This document shows, in pieces, positions 21,711 through 24,887 of a stretch of DNA of 24,887 bases. Within the stretch, counting starts at the first letter, position 1. The number at the start of each line of letters is the position of its first letter. The DNA lies in assembly GCA_904380375.1 (NCBI GenBank), contig CAJFID010000035.1, positions 1 through 24,887 of the forward strand. The letters are read 5' to 3'. Position numbers and translations under genes: made by a program. A model generated the notes under the pieces. That model was not told where the DNA came from. It saw only the letters and a list, made by a program, of their open reading frames with translations, and ran no database searches. The DNA comes from Avimonas intestinalis (lineage in GTDB: Bacteria; Bacillota; Clostridia; Oscillospirales; Acutalibacteraceae).

Positions 21711-22030
21711 AGAGCCGGAGCGATGCTCACGGCTTTTGCGCAGTAACCTGCTCCGTCCGCAGGAAAATCGGAAAATCCGACGATGGGGAAGGCGCTTCCT
21801 CCCGCCGCCAGAGAGGGCCGCCGCGTGCTGAAAGCGGCTTCGGAAGGGGAGAAGATGGCTACCGCCCCGGAGGCGCGCGCCGCTCAATGCCGTTTCGGCA
21901 GCAAGGCGCGCCGGCTGGCCGCCGTTACCGGCTCAATGAGGCCGGCCGCCTATGGAAGGAGGGCCGGCGAACCAGGGTGGAACCACGCGGCTGACCGGCC
22001 CCGTCCCTTTTGTGGGACGGGGCATTTTGC
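21711..22030 (+). promoter_or_regulatory. T-box riboswitch controlling thrS (tRNA-Thr sensing)
   Basis: Several parts of a classic T-box are visible in order. The AGTA of the stem I loop-E motif is at 21742-21745. The distal stem I AGAGAG is at 21810-21815, followed by a TGCTGAAAGC-type loop. A candidate specifier ACC (threonine codon) is at 21861-21863. The T-box AGGGTGGAACCACGCGG is at 21974-21990. GGCCGG (21962-21967) can pair with CCGGCC (21995-22000) to form the antiterminator. The overlapping terminator pairs 21998-22007 with 22014-22023 and is followed by ATTTT. Uncharged tRNA-Thr would stabilise the antiterminator and allow thrS transcription. The TGGA bulge bases that pair with the tRNA end would match a U discriminator. 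Confidence 0.9.
21998..22028 (+). terminator. Conditional terminator of the thrS T-box leader
   Basis: GCCCCGTCCC (21998-22007) and GGGACGGGGC (22014-22023) form a perfect 10-bp stem followed by ATTTTG. Its left arm overlaps the antiterminator strand (21995-22000), so the two folds exclude each other. Confidence 0.88.
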
Positions 22031-22082
22031 GCGTTTAGAATGTCCCGGCGGCGTTTTGGCCGGGGAGAAAGGATGGATAAGC

Positions 22083-23996
22083 ATGGTAAACATTACGCTC
22101 AAGGGCGGCGACAAGCGGGAGGTTGCGGAGAACACCACGGTGGACGCGCTCTGCCGGGAAATTTCGATGGGGCTGTACCGCGCGGCCTGCGCCGCCCGGA
22201 TTGACGGGAAAGTAGCCGACCTGCGCACCCCGCTGACCGGGGACTGCACGGTAGAAATCCTCACCTTTGATTCCCTGGACGGGAAAAAGGCCTATTGGCA
22301 TACCTGCTCCCACATCCTGGCGCAGGCGGTCAAGCGCCTGTACCCGGAGGTCAAGCTGGCGATCGGCCCGTCGATTGACGAGGGCTTCTACTACGATATG
22401 GATTCCCCCTTCCCCTTTACCCCGGAGATCCTGGAAAAGGTCGAGGCGGAGATGCGCAAGATCTGTAAGGAGAGGCTGCCGCTTGAGCGGTTTGAGCTCC
22501 CCCGCGCTGAAGCGCTCCGGCTGATGGAGGAAAAGGGCGAGCCCTTTAAGGTGGAGCTCATCAACGACCTGCCGGCGGACGCGCCTATTTCCTTTTACAA
22601 GCAGGGGGAGTTCACCGACCTTTGCGCCGGCCCTCACCTGCCGGATACCGGCCGGGTCAAGGGCAACGCCCTCAAGCTCACCGCCTGCAACGCCGCCTAT
22701 TGGCGGGGGGATTCCAGCCGGGAAACCCTCCAGCGCATCTATGGCGTCGCCTTTACCAATAAGGAGGAGCTGGACGCCTATCTCCAGCGGATTGAGGAGG
22801 CAAAAAAGCGGGATCACCGGCGGCTCGGAAAGGAGCTCGGGCTGTTTACCATCATGGACGAGGGGCCCGGCTTCCCCTTCTTCCTGCCGAAGGGCATGGT
22901 GCTGAAGAACACCCTGATCGACTACTGGCGGCAGGTGCATAAGCGGTACGGCTATGTGGAGATTTCCACCCCTGTTATCCTCAGCCGCCAGCTGTGGGAG
23001 CGCTCCGGCCACTGGGATCACTATAAGCAGAATATGTACACCACCGTCATTGACGGCGAGGACTTCGCCATCAAGCCGATGAATTGCCCCGGCGGGATGC
23101 TGGTGTACAAGAGCGAGCCCCACTCTTACCGCGACCTGCCCCTGCGGGTAGGCGAGCTGGGCCTGGTGCACCGGCACGAGCTGTCCGGTACACTGCACGG
23201 GCTGTTCCGGGTTCGCTGCTTTACCCAGGACGACGCGCATATTTTCATGACCTGGGACCAGATGAAGGACGAGATCAAGAACGTCGTCAAGCTGTTTGAC
23301 GAGGTGTATTCGGTCTTCGGCCTGACCTATCAGATCGAGCTCTCAACCATGCCGGAGGACCACATGGGGGATGAGAAGGACTGGGAGTTTGCCCAGGAAA
23401 CGCTCAAGGAAGCCATCACCGAGATGGGCAAGGATTACGTTATCAACGAGGGGGACGGCGCATTCTACGGGCCCAAGCTGGACTTCCATCTGGCCGATTC
23501 CCTGGGCCGCACTTGGCAGTGCGGCACCATCCAGCTGGATATGCAGCTGCCGGAGCGGTTTGAACTGGAGTATGTCGGCGAGGACGGCCAGAAGCACCGC
23601 CCCGTCATGATCCACCGCGTTGTGCTCGGCTCGATTGAGCGGTTTATCGGCGTGATTACCGAGCATTTCGCCGGCGCGTTCCCCGTTTGGCTGGCCCCGG
23701 TGCAGGTCAAGCTCCTGCCCGTGACCGACCGGGCCGCCGCGTATGCCGGCGAGCTGGCCGCGAAGCTTGACGCCAAGGGCCTGCGGGTGGAAACCGACCT
23801 GCGCAATGAAAAGATCGGGTATAAAATCCGGGAGGCGCAGATGCAGAAAGTGCCGTATATGCTTGTCCTGGGAGATAAGGAGATGGAGGCCGGCACGGTG
23901 TCGGTCCGCTCCCGCAAGGAGGGCGACCTCGGTGCGCAGACGCTCGATGACTTCCTGGCCCGCATCCTGCGCGAGGTGGAAGAGAAGACGATTTGA
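22083..23996 (+). CDS. thrS: Threonyl-tRNA synthetase
   Basis: A 637-aa class II synthetase. The ATG at 22083 is chosen because AGAAAGGA lies 9 bases upstream and the protein then opens with the TGS domain (MVNITLKGGDKREV); an open frame further back only reads through the T-box leader. The editing domain begins with HTCSH (His73, His77), used to remove mischarged serine, and has the later C/H cluster GPHLPDTG region. The catalytic core has motif 2 (VHRHELSGTLHGLFRVR) and motif 3 (GSIERFIGVITEHFAG). The zinc ligands Cys335 (MNCPGG), His386 (DDAHIF) and His511 (MIHRVV) are all present. The C-terminal anticodon-binding domain is complete. Expression is set by the T-box leader. Confidence 0.97.
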   Translation: MVNITLKGGDKREVAENTTVDALCREISMGLYRAACAARIDGKVADLRTPLTGDCTVEILTFDSLDGKKAYWHTCSHILAQAVKRLYPEVKLAIGPSIDEGFYYDMDSPFPFTPEILEKVEAEMRKICKERLPLERFELPRAEALRLMEEKGEPFKVELINDLPADAPISFYKQGEFTDLCAGPHLPDTGRVKGNALKLTACNAAYWRGDSSRETLQRIYGVAFTNKEELDAYLQRIEEAKKRDHRRLGKELGLFTIMDEGPGFPFFLPKGMVLKNTLIDYWRQVHKRYGYVEISTPVILSRQLWERSGHWDHYKQNMYTTVIDGEDFAIKPMNCPGGMLVYKSEPHSYRDLPLRVGELGLVHRHELSGTLHGLFRVRCFTQDDAHIFMTWDQMKDEIKNVVKLFDEVYSVFGLTYQIELSTMPEDHMGDEKDWEFAQETLKEAITEMGKDYVINEGDGAFYGPKLDFHLADSLGRTWQCGTIQLDMQLPERFELEYVGEDGQKHRPVMIHRVVLGSIERFIGVITEHFAGAFPVWLAPVQVKLLPVTDRAAAYAGELAAKLDAKGLRVETDLRNEKIGYKIREAQMQKVPYMLVLGDKEMEAGTVSVRSRKEGDLGAQTLDDFLARILREVEEKTI

Positions 23997-24016
23997 CCGG
24001 GCGGCTTGACGCCTTG

Positions 24017-24052
24017 CGGGAGGGACGGCGCTTTTCAGCGCCGCCCCTCCCG
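24017..24052 (+). terminator. Hairpin after thrS
   Basis: CGGGAGGGACGGCGC (24017-24031) pairs with 24038-24052 with a single A-C mismatch and a TTTTCA loop, 20 bases after the thrS stop codon. There is no T run after it, so it may stabilise the message end or terminate only weakly. Confidence 0.55.
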
Positions 24053-24089
24053 GCGCGTCCGCCGAAGGCGGATGAATGCAAAAAAGCAC

Positions 24090-24118
24090 TTGATTTTTTG
24101 CGGAGGCTGTGGTATCAT
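24090..24118 (+). promoter_or_regulatory. Promoter of tRNA-Gly
   Basis: TTGATT at 24090-24095 and TATCAT at 24113-24118 are 17 bases apart, about 60 bases before the mature 5' end of the tRNA. Confidence 0.7.
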
Positions 24119-24179
24119 AATACTACTGTCGTTCGGGGGAATGCTTCCCCACGCATTTATCTTCCATAAAAATATCCAT

Positions 24180-24253
24180 GCAGGCGTAGTTTAGTGGTAA
24201 AACATCAGCTTCCCAAGCTGAGGTTGAGGGTTCGATTCCCTTCGCCTGCTCCA
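24180..24253 (+). tRNA. tRNA-Gly, anticodon CCC
   Basis: A complete 74-base cloverleaf. The acceptor arms are GCAGGCG (24180-24186) and CGCCTGC (24243-24249). The D arm contains TTTAGTGGTAAAAC. The anticodon arm is TCAGC-TTCCCAA-GCTGA with anticodon CCC at 24212-24214, reading GGG. The T arm is GAGGG-TTCGATT-CCCTT at 24226-24242. The discriminator is T24250 and the CCA end is encoded in the DNA (24251-24253). Confidence 0.96.
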
Positions 24254-24260
24254 GAAGAGT

Positions 24261-24310
24261 ACCGAAAGAAGTCGATTGCTGCAAGGCGATCGACTTCTTT
24301 CGGTTTAATT
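24261..24310 (+). terminator. Terminator of tRNA-Gly
   Basis: A perfect 16-bp stem, ACCGAAAGAAGTCGAT (24261-24276) with its complement at 24289-24304, has a 12-base loop and is followed by TTAATTTA. It lies 7 bases after the CCA end. Confidence 0.88.
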
Positions 24311-24422
24311 TATACCATTGTCATTATGTTTTCCGTATGAAAAGGGCTATCTGAAATAAGCAAGAGATATAAAGAATTCCGCATGCAAATCGTTTATACT
24401 TCCAAGCGAGAGGAGGGATTGC

Positions 24423-24797
24423 ATGGATTGGCTCAAAGGGATGAATGACGTTTTGAAGTTCATTGAGGATAATTTGTCCCAGCCGATACAGTATGAGCCA
24501 CTGTCCAAAATAGCTGGTTGTTCCGTCTATGAGTTCTCACGGATATTTTCATTTATGGCTGGCATACCCGTCTCAGAATATATCCGGCGCAGACGATTAT
24601 CCCAAGCCGTGTTTGACATTCAAAGCGGCAACGAAAAAATGATCGACATCGCCATCAAATATGGTTATGAGTCCCCAACCGCCTTTACACGAGCCTTTAA
24701 AGAACCACATGGCACCACACCTATGTCAGCGCGCAGACTGGGTGTTGTTTTAAAGACCTATCCACCGATTTCCTTTGTACTTACAATTAAAGATTAA
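24423..24797 (+). CDS. AraC-family regulator, truncated after the DNA-binding domain
   Basis: A 124-aa protein with AGGAGGG 4 bases before the ATG at 24423. Residues 8-105 are a complete AraC/XylS double helix-turn-helix: LSQPIQYEPLSKIAGCSVYE, FSFMAGIPVSEYIRRRRLSQ, then IDIAIKYGYESPTAFTRAFK and the G-TP ending. Members with this N-terminal DNA-binding layout usually go on to a GyrI-like ligand-binding domain (about 280 aa in total). Here the frame stops soon after the linker, at FVLTIKD. The base composition is clearly richer in A and T than the rest of the window. It may be a stand-alone DNA-binding protein, but a truncated gene is more likely. It lies just downstream of tRNA-Gly, a common insertion point for mobile DNA. 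Confidence 0.75.
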   Translation: MDWLKGMNDVLKFIEDNLSQPIQYEPLSKIAGCSVYEFSRIFSFMAGIPVSEYIRRRRLSQAVFDIQSGNEKMIDIAIKYGYESPTAFTRAFKEPHGTTPMSARRLGVVLKTYPPISFVLTIKD

Positions 24798-24887
24798 CTA
24801 TAAGAAGTCAAGCCGCAAAAAGGATGGTGGTGGCGAAAAAAGATGATTCAAAAAGGGTATAGCAAAGCAGAGGCGCTGGAAGGCCCC
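24798..24887 (+). other. Window end: possible remnant or start of another gene
   Basis: After the AraC-type stop codon, AACTATAAG could correspond to the NYK that often begins the GyrI-like domain in this family, out of frame, as if about ten bases were lost; the following bases do not continue that match. An ATG at 24843 opens a frame that stays open to the window edge (15 codons, MIQKGYSKAEALEGP) but has no convincing ribosome binding site. No function can be given. Confidence 0.2.

Noticed and set aside
21783..22082. N-terminal extension of ThrRS by 100 residues
   Set aside because: The extension reads through the T-box stem I, antiterminator and terminator, and the standard TGS domain begins exactly at the ATG at 22083.

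Overview
The window looks like a chromosomal stretch from a GC-rich, Gram-positive, low-redundancy anaerobe of the Clostridia, most probably of the Oscillospiraceae/Ruminococcaceae type. This is inference from content: strong AAGGAGG ribosome binding sites, sigma-A type promoters (TTGACA/TATAAT), a T-box leader before thrS, a sortase-like surface protein with FIVAR repeats, a YheI/YfiB-like heterodimeric ABC exporter, and a DUF503 (YlxP-like) protein. I cannot name the species. No phage, insertion sequence, CRISPR array or plasmid function is visible.

Layout. Bases 1-78 are a 13-bp tandem array cut by the window edge, followed by a surface-anchored GLUG/FIVAR protein (135-1847) and a strong terminator. 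Next is a self-contained efflux operon: a consensus promoter with overlapping inverted repeats, a MarR-type repressor, and two ABC half-transporters with complementary degenerate and intact ATP sites (2176-6299). From 6351 an extended -10 promoter drives a long, highly complementary leader (about 6387-6606), then DUF503, YjbQ-family and PHP-domain proteins, closed by a hairpin at 8282-8325. A VOC protein (8376-8774) converges on an AI-2E-type membrane protein and a HAD phosphatase, both on the minus strand (8865-10991). A ComM/YifB ATPase (11286-12818) is transcribed away from the HAD gene.

An Lrp/AsnC regulator (minus) and a MATE exporter (plus) diverge from 13471-13707, which holds both promoters and a palindrome. 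A flavin-binding PPOX-type protein (minus) and valS (15992-18613) follow. valS converges on a small membrane protein with a Pro/Gln-rich tail, which itself diverges from a YbjN-type gene. Then come a MYG1-family protein, a frameshifted small gene (21271-21574), a complete T-box leader and thrS (22083-23996), and tRNA-Gly(CCC) at 24180-24253.

Right after the tRNA terminator (24304) the DNA becomes clearly more AT-rich. It carries an AraC-type gene that keeps only the DNA-binding half, which suggests the edge of an acquired or decaying segment beside a tRNA gene.

Two regions stand out. The 220-nt leader before DUF503 has an 11-bp long-range helix, a competing 8-bp helix, and a 9-nt segment perfectly complementary to the Shine-Dalgarno region, an arrangement typical of an RNA switch; I recognise no known family in it. 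The other is the 13-bp repeat array with a self-complementary core beside a hairpin that buries the ribosome binding site of the surface protein. All structures were found by eye and no folding or database search was run.
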